A stretch of DNA of 64,000 nucleotides from contig JAJEKV010000655.1 of the NCBI GenBank assembly GCA_021234155.1, forward strand, positions 1-64,000. Reading direction: 5' to 3'. The translations under genes were made by a program, and so were the position numbers. The notes under the pieces are model-generated. The model saw only the letters and a list, made by a program, of their open reading frames with translations. It searched no databases and was not told the DNA's origin. Source of the DNA: Isoetes taiwanensis (taxonomy: Eukaryota > Streptophyta > Lycopodiopsida > Isoetales > Isoetaceae). The stretch's first letter is position 1, and every line of letters begins with the position of its first letter. Of this stretch, positions 37,613 to 48,835 are shown one piece after another.

Positions 37613-38110
37613 TATATATTGCCCCTATTAGTCCTCCGGCTTCTCGTAAGCCCTCAGTCCCTGCTCTCTCTGCGCCCTCCACCTTCCTCCTCCTCCTCCG
37701 CCGTCGAGACTCCTCACCTACATACGCCATGGCAGCTTCTCGATGCATGCAGAAATTGATGCCGCACGAGCGGCGGTGGCTGGCTGGAGCACACAGCTTG
37801 CCTCGGTCCCGAGGTGGCTAGAGGCGAACCTAACCCAAGAAAGGGGGAGTTCAAGCAAGCCCATGACAAAGGCTGCGTGATAGGGGGGCAGAAAGACCTT
37901 TCCTTCGCATTCTTTGGGGAGGCGGAACCTTCCCCTCAATGGGGTTTCGAGTGCACGAAGAAATGCATGGTGAGCTCGTTGTGCTTGGCCCGGTATGCTA
38001 GAAGGATAGGGGCCTTTGGGAAGGAAACATTCTTTGAAGCCCTACTTTCAAAGTTGCACCGGACCAACGGGGCATCGCGGGAAGTGCTTGTACACATAAT
38101 TCCTTAGGGA
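37613..38110 (+). CDS. Conserved small plus-strand ORF, copy B
   Basis: A TATATA box at about 37614 and an ATGGCA at 37729 precede an open frame (37814-38107) with FKQAHDKGCVIGG, KDLSFAFFG, CTKKCMVSSLCLARYARR and FFEALLSKLH. This is cleaner than copy A. The region between ATG and 37814 needs a frame correction to be joined. Predicted size is about 125 residues with several Cys. I do not recognise the protein. The opposite strand is also partly open, but the TATA box, start codon and codon pattern favour plus. Confidence 0.4.
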
Positions 38111-38819
38111 AGCAGAACCTGCATGGGAGGGCTTGGATTCCATGCCGAGGAGGCTTGTTACGGCGGGGGTGGAGAAATCACCGTCGAGCACCGCCGAACT
38201 GCGAGTGGATCCTGCTTGGATGCTGATATATACCACTAGATGTGCTGGCATCCACTTTGTTTTGTGTATTTGAATTGTGTATGGGTTTTTTATATGAATT
38301 TTTGTATTTTTGAAGGGAATACATATATGATTTTTGTATATGAATCTTGCATTTTGAAGGGAATCTTCACATTTTATGATTAATTAAACATAAAGCGTGT
38401 ATAGCATGTATGTAGAAGCGCATACGATGTCCGGCTTGCAAGCCATGGGTCTATACTAGGATGCCAATTAACTTGGCATAAATGTCTATGATAACCGAAG
38501 TTGCAATACTAATGTTGCCCTAATATGGTTTGTAGTATACACAAATTAGCATGCCAAAGTATTTTCTTATTCATATGTGGGAAGAAAATATAATAATCAT
38601 AATAAAGTAATGAAGGTTCAATCGATGGTAGTCTTCTATCATGACAATGGTGCCCCCAACCCCCAACCTCCCTATTGTATGCCATCTCTTCTTCACCTTC
38701 AAATATGCGTGGGGCGAGCCTTACATGGAACTTCTGAACCACCAGCGATCTTGCAAAGGATGGAGCGAAGGTGACCTACAAAACCTCTATTACATTGGTT
38801 CCTTTGTTAATGACATATA

Positions 38820-41800
38820 TAAATTTTATTGCATCCAAGTAAACATACTTGTTCACATTGCTCAACCCTCAGAAAGGTGTGTCTTGACCCGCGATACCGG
38901 CGAGTTGAATCTAGTGAATCTGAGGCCACTTTCCAGATCTTTGCGTATCGTGGCATGAGCACGCAGTACACACAAAGATCAAACCATTGACATCAAACAA
39001 CATTGTTTTGAATGCACTACTGGACATCAACCTCCATGATAGTCTTTATAGTACCAATCCATTCCAACATTGCCTCGATTGGGTTTGGAGTGCGCACTAC
39101 CGGTCGGCAAAGCGTACTAAACTTTGCTGATATACCACAATCATAAGTCGTTTGCCATGATCCACACTTTGTCGTCGAAAGTGAGCACCCGGAAGACCAT
39201 ATTGATGCATATGAATTATACTACAAAGTAAAGGAACAAATGTTCAAAATAGCGAGCGAAACTTCGTGAATTATATGCTATTAAGTTGCACTTACAAATG
39301 GTGACACGCCTTTAGCATATGCAAATTCTTAAGCTAGAAACATGTTATGCCACGTTGCCTTGCCATCTCTGGTTGTTCGGCGACCATTTATTGTTTATCT
39401 CTTGGCGGGGACCCCTAGATGATGCGGAAGTGGTTGTTTTGCGATTCTTTTGTCGATAAAGCGTCTTCTCTCCTCATCTCTCTTTATTTTTTCTTCCTCA
39501 TTATTTTTTATCCATTTCTCCATGGGGTGGAGTTGTAGATGAAAACTTATTGACTTTTTTGCTGTTCTTCTAGTGTGAACAATTTCTTACGTGGTCTTCC
39601 TTGGGAACTTCTCCAATTATAGTTGGAGTGTCTTCATCGGTCCATAATCGTGGAGCATTGGGGTGTAGATCGGCCAAGAACTTCGGTGACATAGAATAAT
39701 GACTCTCGTGCTAACCAACCCTCGACCATGCAACCCTCACGGCCTTGCCTTGACGTCTGAAGTCCTTGAGGACCGAAGAAAGCGTTCTATAAAAACATCC
39801 ATCTAGGATTTGTTGTGCACGCAAGCTCTACCGTCCACTAAATGCACTAGTAAAGTGAGTTTGTATGTCGAAGAAAACTTGTTGGGAATTCTTTCTCTAG
39901 CATACAACATGCCTCAAGCGACCTTAGTTAGCATGTCCGCCAATTTCATTTATCGGTATCTCCTTCCTTGTAATCCATCTAAATATCATTTAAAGAAAAA
40001 AAAAGTTAAGTGAGAGTTGACATCAGTGTTTTCTAAATCCGATACGAACACGGAAAACTTCGATAGGAGACATATTGCATGTAGTGGACCGTCGGTGAGG
40101 CGACCCTCGAGAACAATAGGCATAACAAGCGCAACATCTTATGCCAATCATGAGATTTCAACCCGGTTAACTCCCCGCCGTTAGAGAAACAATTACATAG
40201 CGAATGCATATATCTGTCGAGTCTTTATTGCCTTGATCGCTTCTCGAGCGGGTTTCATACATTTTCTAGGCGATCCAATCCACTTGTGGCCTTATTCCTT
40301 CTTGACATTTAACCATGCTTTAGATTTTGATCCGACTTCTTGTAGATCTTCTCGTCTTTGCATCATTGTCCTTACGTCCGGTGACATGCTTCCAAATAGG
40401 CGCCGAAAGCGTTTTTAAAGATGTGCATGGGATCAAGAAGATGATGGATCTTCAATTACGTCAATAGGGTAGAAGGAAGAAGGATGCTTTCCACTTCATT
40501 CCTTAACCTTATTTCCTTAGTGACATCCCACATGTTACCCCAATCTCTCATTGTCAACCTTTTGGGAGGCTCTTGATTGCAATGTTTTTCTCTTGGACCT
40601 ACATTATCGAAAGTCGATTTTCCATTGGCGGATATCTCTTGAAGTTTGCATAGACATTTTTTGTGCAAATGGGTTGGCCCGAGAGTTCAAGCTGTTCAAA
40701 CCCACACAAGTGACATGCATATCGGACACTTGGGTCGGAGAGTTCATACAAACCGGGGCCAATCATTTCGTTGTCCACATTAAGATTGCTCTCAAAGGTA
40801 AATCTTAGTTTGACGTACGAAGTTCTCTTGAGACATCGTAAACTTCAATACCTTCACTCCCCAATGTCAAAAGCTCATCAATAACTATTTTTCGGATATG
40901 GATCTAGACTTTCAGGCTTCTTAGGTCACGGAACTAATAGTACTACCATTAAATGGCTAGTCTTCATGAGTAACCGCGATTGGTAAATTATAGTTGATCA
41001 ACACTTGGCCAAGTTGACCAGCGGTGATTGGCGTCCATAAGGATTAACACCATCGTTGCCAACCCTAATCGAGATTTTTCGTGGCTCTCTTCCAAATTCG
41101 GCCATGTTTCATCAATATGCTTCCATTGCTTGCAGTCACTAACCCGCGGCGGTACATTGTCACTTTCGGCGCGTGGCGGCACACCAACCCATGGCCGAAG
41201 CTAGAGATTCATCGAAACAATAGCCTTATCGCGAGGGATCAATGGAAAGTAGCGAACCACCTTCATCGGGGCGGTCTTTCCCTTGGCATCGCATTGTACC
41301 TAGAGGCACCACATTTAGGGCATGTTTACGTGTTCTTGTAGATGTCATCAGGATAATATACCATGCAATCATTTGGACAAAGTGTGAATCTTATGGTAGC
41401 CTAAACCGATGGTGCCAATATATTTTTTATTTCGGTCGCGACTTTTGGGCATAGTGTTCCCTTGTGGGAGTATTTTCTCTTGCAATAACACGTATAAAAG
41501 CGGAGACCTTGCATTATACATTCAACTACAAATTCAATAAGTCAAGTGATTGCAATTTACTTACTCTAACAAAGCCGTAACTGCTTGGCATTGCTCCATT
41601 TGAATTTGGCTTGAAGGTTTAATATCAATAAAGATGTCGTCAATCTAGATATGCTTGCACTGGATATAATGCTTTATCGCCTCCTCAATAAAAGCGTGAT
41701 CTTCATGACCATCGTTAGGAGTATTTTATATCGTCATCTAGGTGGATTTGTCGAGAAGATTGGGCCAAATGCATCTAACATATAGGCTATGGGTTCCTCA

Positions 41801-41900
41801 ACTTCCATGAAGTCGTCCATAGGGGCATTGTCATCATCTTCATCATCGTATTCTGTTCATCTTCATCATTGTACTCTTCATTATCGTTGTGCCCATGTTT
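38820..41900 (-). pseudogene. CACTA TNP2-type transposase, copy B
   Basis: Same domain order as copy A: acidic N-terminus (about 41900-41745), Transposase_21 (about 41500-40390, including the HACPNDCM block near 41370 and the PPKRLTMRDW block near 40560), DUF4218 (about 39990-39620) and DUF4216 (about 39215-38820). Frameshifts fall at partly different places from copy A, so a comparison of the two would separate shared mutations from private ones. As written it is broken. TNP2 proteins recognise the CACTA ends together with a TNPA-type protein. Confidence 0.8.
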
Positions 41901-42232
41901 GTACCATCTTTGCTCAATGTATTCTAATTACGCTATCATGATGACTTTTGATGTAAGCCAATTCGATGCAGCTTGGATGTGGTCTTATATCCACTGCACC
42001 TACCACGCGTCGGATTAAGCGAAATATATCGTGATTGATACATACATTGAGCAGCCGTGTTTGTTAAATTTTAAGCATTTAATAGCGAGCGAAATATAAA
42101 ATTTTATGTCATAATCAAAGCATATATTGAAGATATAATACACATTTATCTTCAATATGTGCAATCTCATTCAAGAGAAGAAGAAGAAGAATTGAGAAGA
42201 AGAAGAAAAAAAATGGTGCATTAGACAAAAAT

Positions 42233-43580
42233 TATATGAGTAATTTGAGTACATCATCAAAAGGACCTCGGTATTGGTCTCAGTATTCATATTCAATGAA
42301 CAATTCATCACCAATACACAAAGTTTTTATAGCATAAACCATGATATATCTCCGAGTCAGTTTTTCTGACTAAAAAATCTTCTTGGTCTTTGTTTGCCTC
42401 GACAAATTCACAATTGGTAGCGGGATTCTCGATAGAGCTATTAATAAAAGCGACAAAGGTTTCCATGCAAGCGGGGGCGACCATCAATATATGTGAAGCT
42501 TGCGTAGTCTTTGGGCTTGGATATTGTTCGTGCATTTGAATTTAGGCCATAGATGAGCATGCATAGCGATGCTTACTCAATTTATGCCAAGTAATGCGAG
42601 TTATATTCGGGACCTACATATGGCATTAAAGGAACGATCATTACCATCTTTGACTTTCACACTAGTCATAATATATAATCGAGGGCCGACCGCAGGGGAC
42701 CGACTATTTTTAATCATATGCGCCTACCCCAATATGTAAATTGCTCCCCATAAATAATTGGCTTGCCTCTAGGCCATGCATTGAATTTCTTACGATCTTT
42801 ATCGTAAAAATTTTGGACCAAATGGAGTAGTGAAGGTGGAAGATTATTTTCTTGACATGATCTAGTACATTCCAATTTTGATGAACATTGTCATTCCCCT
42901 CAATCTTGGCAGCGGCCATTGCGACGAGTTCTATCACATAATGGGATACTCTTTGAGGAAGTTGATGGCTTTTTTTTTTGTAGGGTTTTCTATGAGGCAT
43001 TCATAGTATCAACATCATCTACTTCCAATGACAACATAACCCCAAAATCTATATCTTTGCTTGAGCTCACTTCATTCTCAATTTCTTCCTAACAAAATAC
43101 AAGCAAACTAAGTTAAGACATCGATTCAAGTACATGAGAGTAGTTGATTGAGTTCATATAAGATTAGGTGTATTATACCTCGTTGGAATACACCCACATA
43201 ATGCGTCAGAAACCTTTGGATTTGTCGGGCATTCACCATATTTCTCAACATGGTGGGGGCGGTCTTTCTCATCGTTTTATTTGTCCTTTGCACATCGAAC
43301 AATTGCAATATAACGCTCTGTCAAGTACAAGCGCAAAAAAAAAAGTAACATCAAGATATAAAGTTAACTAATCATTGAAACATGTTTATGGTACATACAT
43401 GGTGACATTCATTTCATGCACACCACCCGACCTCTAGGAAGACTAGGTCCTTTGGGTCTAATTGGACTATTTGTGGCAATTGTTGGGGTAACATTCTTGC
43501 GCAAGTAAGCCATGTAACTTTCTCAAAGCTTTCTGTCTCACTTACGTTCAAATTCCGGCGTTAGGTCCATGTTGTTTTTC
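42233..43580 (-). CDS. SET-domain-like protein inside CACTA body, copy B
   Basis: Second copy of the SET-like gene. The C-terminal exon contains VAFINSSIENP, TNCEFVEANKDQEDF and, in a shifted frame, IGDELFIEYEY. An upstream block (VKKIIFHLHYSIWSKIF) is in one frame here, helping to read the broken middle of copy A. The acceptor before exon 2, TTTTTTGCAG in copy A, reads TTTTTTGCGC here, which would harm splicing if it is not an error. Remaining exon borders match copy A. The conserved His of the NHS motif is again Ser. Confidence 0.55.
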
Positions 43581-43724
43581 TAGTAAACAATAAAAATATT
43601 AATAAAAAACCATGTAATAATATAATAAATATAAATATCCATGTTTTTCATGATTTTATCAAATGTTTATTCTTAAGATTGATTCATACAAGCGTTTATG
43701 ATATTTAGAAAGCATTTGATTGAA

Positions 43725-43920
43725 GGGTTACTGAACGATACATCTAGTCCTCTCCATTTGAAATGGAATTAGACCCGATTACCTTATATTCACATAACCT
43801 TTCAAATCTTTTGTAATCTATGAAGATTGAAACTTACGTTACGAGGTGCATAAACCCGATACATCTAGTCTTCTCCATTCGGGATGGGGCGGGCCGATTA
43901 CCTTGATCATGCATCCCTCA
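43725..43920. repeat. Two ACCCGATACATCTAGTC repeats, copy B
   Basis: Counterpart of 14685-14880, two copies about 120 bp apart, lying 5' of the SET-like gene on the minus strand. Confidence 0.6.
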
Positions 43921-44079
43921 AGTTTTTAACATACTTTCAAGATTCAATCTTCTAATCTATTAGCATTTGGAGGTGTTTAACTCTAACACAAAGATTAAAA
44001 GCGAGATCTTACCTTATGAAGACCCACGAGCAAAAATCGAAACAAGCGAGTGAAAATAACAAGTAAATAACCCGGCGGC

Positions 44080-44290
44080 GGGTTCATTCATATTGGCGTC
44101 GTTTATCGGCGTCTGTGTGGCGTCGTTTCGCGGCGTAAGGCGGCGTCGATCACGACACTGGGCATGCCACATCGACTTCGCGGCCGTCGATGCCCCCTCA
44201 TATGCCGCGTCGGATGATCATAGCGTCGTTTAACGGCGTCAAATGATCATAACGTCGTTAAGCGACCAAGCGTGATTGTTTAACATAGCG
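44080..44290. repeat. GC-rich motif block, copy B internal
   Basis: Equivalent to 15041-15235: GGCGTCGTTTATCGGCGTC, CGTCGTTTCGCGGCG and two ATGATCATA(G/A)CGTCGTT pieces. Confidence 0.6.
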
Positions 44291-44799
44291 AAACAACATA
44301 CAATACAAATAACACAAATAAATAAAAATGCGATTGTTCCCATTCATAAAATAAGCTTATACAGCGACAACACAAATAGATAAAAAACTTATTGTTTCCA
44401 TTTTAAAAAAAGCATACATTACTTATGTCCATCGACGGGGCGTGGCGGTTTGATGCAACCATTTGCATCATTATACGCACCATTAATGTCGTTTTCTCTT
44501 TGTTTGGCTCGGTGAGCCATTCTACCGGTCGTTCGCATGGAGCGCCCGGATGTTAGTGCAATCGAAGCTCCTTTTCACTCATCTTTGCCCACGATGGTGA
44601 AGGGAGGGTTCTCGCCGGAGAAAGCGGGGGTTCTTTGGAGTTGTCTTCCCTTGGAGGAGGAGGATTCTGCTAGAAGGAACATATCAGCGAAAGGTGGTCT
44701 TCAAGCTGCTTGGGACCATTAATAGCAAGATAGGGAAGAACACTCCAAAAAATAAGAATAACAAGAACTTGATGGATCCACTTATCCGCGTGGATGTAG

Positions 44800-44822
44800 G
44801 GTTAGGGTTAGGGTTAGGGTTT
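44800..44822 (-). promoter_or_regulatory. Telo-box-like repeat, copy B
   Basis: Plus strand GTAGGGTTAGGGTTAGGG then TTAGGGTTTT, so the minus strand reads AAACCCTAACCCTAACCC. Four units are present here against about three in copy A. Position upstream of the minus-strand genes suggests a promoter or leader element rather than a true telomere. Confidence 0.4.
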
Positions 44823-44864
44823 TATTTGGCAAAAAAAAAAAAAAGAAATTCCTAATTCCTCGTG

Positions 44865-45347
44865 TCACGTCGTTAGCGGCGTCGTTAAAGCACCGGCACC
44901 ATGTTTAACGCGTCGGCGTTATTACAGCGTCGTTCAGCGGCGACGCGCGGCGTCTTATTTCTATGGCGAGACCAGCAGCACCGGCACCATGCCGCGGCGG
45001 GCGTGACCGCGTCGGCGTTGTCTTGACGTCGTTCGCGGCGGCCGCGCGGCGTCTTGACCGCGCGGTACCCGGCAACAGCTGCCCATTTCCGCGCATGGCC
45101 GGTAGCGGCGGTGGCTACGTGAAAGCGTCGTTGAGCGGCGTTTAGGTGGCGTGTTTGACCGCGAGCGAGCTGCCGGTTTGGCGGCGGTACCCATACTGCC
45201 TTGGGCAAAATCCGACCGCGTCAGCCACGATGGCCGTCGTTGAACAGCGTCGAAGCGGCGTTATGCGTCGTTGAAACGGCGATGTCGTCGATCAGCGGCG
45301 GCGATCCGTCGTTCATCGACGGCGCGGCGTCGTTGGACGTCGGCGAT
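44865..45347. repeat. GC-rich CACTA subterminal region
   Basis: About 480 bp of very GC-rich DNA filled with GCGTCGTT(C/G)AGCGGCG variants, ending directly at the CACTACAAG terminus. A GCACCGGCACCATG segment occurs twice (near 44890 and 44978). The open frames on both strands here reflect composition, not genes. En/Spm elements have GC-rich, methylation-prone sequences and TNPA-binding repeats in this position. Confidence 0.75.
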
Positions 45348-45358
45348 CCCTTGTAGTG
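45348..45358 (-). other. CACTA terminal inverted repeat end
   Basis: Plus strand CCCTTGTAGTG; minus strand CACTACAAGGG. Matches the consensus plant CACTA terminus. The next three plus-strand bases are ATG, the expected size of a CACTA target duplication; the partner ATG cannot be located. Confidence 0.8.
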
Positions 45359-46080
45359 ATGTTGGCAATTCGGTGCTAAACTTAACCTATAAGCTTTAGT
45401 AAATTCCGGACCACATGTTGCGCATGTATAAAAAGGATCTTGCACTAACAACTTATAGCTCATATAATAGTAGAGATGCTAAATGTTGTAGCAATTATCC
45501 GTTTTTAGCCTCCCTGATTATTTATGTGGAAATGCAAAAGTGATTGTTCTTTCTCAAGAACTTTTAACTCCTCCTCAAGATTGATTCTACTTTTGACCTA
45601 CTCATTAATAGTTGTATGGTTCATTGCTTTTTCTATCCTGTTCCTGTCCAAGTTTCCATCTAGATAGTTTTCTCCAAATCTTTAATTTCTGCCTCCAAGT
45701 CATAGTTTGGATTAAGCTTGAACTCCTCCTGTTTTATAGCCAAATCATATTTGGTCTGTCGTAAACTGTTCTCAGCCTCTTCCAACATCATTTTCTACAC
45801 TTTAGAGGTCTTCTCATTGCCTTTCAACTTTCTTCATATTGCTTTGTGATAAGTAAAATTGCTTTTCATTCTCTTGCACTGCATTCTCTAAGGTTCTTAT
45901 GTTTTCCCTACATGCTTTGTTCTCACTTGAACATGCCACGTTTGCCCTTGCCTTCATTTCAATTTTCCTAACATGTGCTTCACTATCTGCCTCTGTTTTC
46001 ACTTGTCTATTGTTTTGGTATCTTTGACATTTCAAACAGAATCCCAATCTCGATCCGTGACATTATTTTCCAACTAGTTT
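45359..46080 (-). pseudogene. Coiled-coil/Cys-rich ORF interrupted by CACTA element
   Basis: On the minus strand a long helical, charged stretch (45814-46047; includes ENIRTLENAVQENEKQF) is followed, across frame changes, by more heptad-like sequence (ENSLRQTKYDLAIKQEEF). It then reaches a Cys/His cluster, CATCGPEF...PNCQHH, at about 45430-45360. The frame runs straight into the CACTA terminus at 45358, so the element appears to have inserted into this gene. I do not recognise it; a retroelement gag-like or host coiled-coil protein are both possible. Confidence 0.4.
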
Positions 46081-46199
46081 TCTTCCTCGTGGGGCTTCAC
46101 CCCTGAATTGCACAGACCTCTGATGTTGTGAAAATCATCTGGCGCTCTATATCTCCATCATCAACCATCCTCCAGCGACGAGTTTTTCGTGCAAGGAAA

Positions 46200-46420
46200 A
46201 GGAGGAAGGAAGGAAGGAAGGAAGTATATTTTAACGTCCATGGAGACCAAGCTGGCCTATGGGCGGTTTTACAATATAGCGGAAAGTTTCCAAACACAAA
46301 ATAAAACCCACGAAACCACTCAGACAATATGTCTCTACCATTGGGATGAAAAACCCCAGGTGTGGGAGGAAAAACCCTTGTAGTAGGCGTTGAGGCCCTA
46401 TTTAAGCTCAAATTCCACTG
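46200..46420 (-). promoter_or_regulatory. Possible LTR-type promoter fragment with AAGG microsatellite
   Basis: On the minus strand, CTTAAATAGGGCCTC (TATA-like, about 46404-46394) is followed by AAGGGTTTTTCCTCCC, then GGGGTTTTTCATCCC, then GACGTTAAAATATA and a (CTTC)n run (46223-46201). GGTTTTTCC and ACGTTAAA blocks in this order are typical of the R/U5 part of plant Copia LTRs. No paired LTR or PBS is seen, so this is only a candidate. Confidence 0.25.
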
Positions 46421-46439
46421 TCTTTGTAGAGACCCTTGG

Positions 46440-48835
46440 CGGTGGAGACTTTGCGGAATGTAGGGCCGAAGGCGTGCCACCATCGGGTGAGAAACCGGCC
46501 GATTGAGTAATTGCTATCTCGAGCATCACGAGATGGCATGAGTTTCTTTCGGATGTGTGCATATCTTTGGGCATTCTTTGTAGAGCATGGTGTTCATCTT
46601 CCACTATGCATGTGCCGACTAGCGGCATAATCTCTCATCTTGGGGATTCCCGCCCTCAATCACTTACCCGTACTATCTCAATTGCGAGATGGTGGGACCC
46701 TGTCCTTATTGCAGCTATAGCTCTTCGTTTCTTGGTGGAAATGTGTGCTTCGGGATCTTGATGGGGGGCCATGTTCAGCGACAGATTGACGTTTTGTGTG
46801 TGGTAGTGCTTCGTTTTGGGCTTTGCAAAGAGTGGGTGCATCCCACGAGGCAAAGAAAGCGGCGCATTCAAATGCGACTCACGCTGCGATATCAAACATA
46901 TCCACAATGTGTTGATAGTCTATGGACCATCGTCGCGAACCATCCCCTACAATGCTCTTGCCATACTCTAACCGGATGTTGCGACCCTTGTGCCAATAAT
47001 GAGCACGGGGAGGAAGATGTTGTGCATCCATTTCGTCAACCTTATAGAAATACGCCAAGGTGCCTGCGCATAGCGAATCTTCGCAGGGGCCAAAAGCCCG
47101 ATCTCATATAGCAAAAAATTGGATAAGGCGCGGTGTCCTTGACACCTAGGTTGTATGTCAAAAAGCCTTACGCACCCTCTCTAGCTTATCCCAAGTACCC
47201 TTGCTGGCGGCATTTTGGACCTCTACTCCATACGGCGATGCTTGGTTCCACGAGTGCTTTCCCGAAACAAGTGTGTTTTGCGTACTTGTCGGAGATCTAT
47301 TACGTGGCTGACTATTACACGCTTTGCATCTGGGGCTTTCCATCCCTTGCCCGACCCTTCTTTCTACCACGGTCATCCCATAGCATGTTAGCGAGAAATC
47401 GATTCCCGGATACTTAAAGGTCCTTACAACTTCCATACTTTGTCCTCGTAATAGAAGTCACGGGGATATCATCTTTCGTGGCGAGATTGATTGGCAACTT
47501 GGTTTTTTTGGTTGGTATCATTCTGCTATGTCACAGAATTGACTGAGAGCATCCAAATGTTCCTGCATACTCCTGGCTGTATGGGATAATAAGCCCAGAT
47601 CGTCTGCATAGAGCAACTGTTTTACTGTATATGCCTCTGGCAACTGCGGGCCACCACCTCCATGTTCTTGCATCCAGGTCTCCAACTTGTCAATATAGAG
47701 TCCAAAAGCATTGGAGATAGCGGGCACCTGTTTTTAACACCTACGGTCTTTGTTCACGGTAATTACGACACGAGGCAAAGTGGCATATATTAAGATCCAT
47801 ATAGCGGTAGATCGCGATACGCAAATCCACATTGGGACATGTAGCTCCGCGCAAGTGTTGCCACAACAGGTCCCGAGTGGGTATCATATGCCATCTTAAA
47901 ATCCACGAAACAGCAATACAGGTCACGTCGTGCATTGCGGCTAGCTTCCATAAGGATTCTGAGAGTAAAAATATGATCACTCGTGGAGTGGGCAGGCGAA
48001 ACTGCTGGCTAACCGCGCATGCACTCGATTTCCTCAGCCCATTCGTTAACTTCTTCTCCGGCACCCATGCTAGAAGTTTTTAGTAGCGGGCTCACCATGA
48101 TCATCACGGTAGTTGATGGAGTCATCCACGCTTCCGTCTTATGAATAGGAACCTTGCTAACTATCCATTCTGCGGGAGGCCCTCTCGATGGCCTAATTGA
48201 TTATCCCTGTCAAAGGTCCAGGGCAAAGGCCGGCCCACCCCATTTCAACGGCTTCGACTTTTGAAGTCCACCGCAAGTCCTTTGCTTTACCATTAGCAAG
48301 ATGCCTAAGACCACGGTGGATGTCCCTTTGAGAGTATAGTGTTTCTCCCTAGTTGATCGCTGCGTCGGCAATTTGCTCACGGGGGGTCATACAACTCCTC
48401 AACCGGCTGTCTCCAGTGCGGTAACATTTCAGTGGTTGATGCCTCTTATACAACACTCTATGCCAAAAGGCTTTTGAAACGATCATCGATAGATCAAACA
48501 TCGTTTGATTTTTTACGCAATGTAGCGATGCTTTTGGATTTCAAGAATGCCTTCACAGTCCCCTAATGGCGTAAGGTGGAGGTGGATCTAAGATGATCGT
48601 GGTGACTCTTTAGAGCCTTACATTCAGCGTCAAACAAAGGGGTTTCGAGGGAATTGCGGTGTCCATGGGCCGGGGAGCTTTCTTCTTTGCAGCATTCTCG
48701 ACTTGAGGTAGAAGGGTGTGATTGCCCGGGCTTAGGCGTCGCGATTTTTAGCTTAAAGTGCTTAAACTCTTCGCCAAATTGTACCGCGATATGCGATTTT
48801 ACACCCGTTGAATCTTGTAGCGAGCTTTCCGAAGT
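46440..48835 (-). mobile_element. Non-LTR retrotransposon (LINE) with reverse transcriptase, degenerate
   Basis: In order on the minus strand: MPHWRQPVEELYDPP-like and DIHRGLRHLANGKAKDL (48333-48280), a TIMVSPLL-like block, HSTSDHIFTLRILMEA (near 47980-47940), the catalytic LLYADDLGLLSHTA with YADD at about 47610-47599, FKYPGIDFS near 47410, and GVEVQNAASKGTWDKLERV near 47210-47160. These are the linked motifs of plant LINE reverse transcriptases, which copy element RNA at a nicked target. Several frame breaks are present and no endonuclease domain is seen, since the 5' part is cut off at 48836 by the LTR element. The 3' end is uncertain; coding-like LINE tail sequence continues to about 46440. 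Confidence 0.8.

Larger units (their letters stand above)
36396..45358 (-). mobile_element. CACTA (En/Spm) element body, copy B, with intact 5' terminus
   Basis: Collinear with copy A at an offset of about 29 kb. It extends further right through a GC-rich subterminal region to a terminus at 45348-45358, which on the minus strand reads CACTACAAGGG. CACTACAAG is the classical plant CACTA terminus, and sequence composition changes at exactly this base. The partner terminus is not visible: no CACTACAAG is seen on the plus strand between here and the start of array B. Either the satellite is internal and the left end is lost, or the left part of the element was deleted. Confidence 0.85.

Noticed and set aside
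44800-44822. True interstitial telomere
   Set aside because: Only three or four TTAGGG units, present at the same element position in both copies, so it belongs to the transposon and not to a former chromosome end.
44885-45208. 107-codon minus-strand and 60-codon plus-strand ORFs in the GC-rich subterminal region
   Set aside because: Overlapping frames on both strands with Arg/Ala/Pro-rich low-complexity content reflect GC composition.
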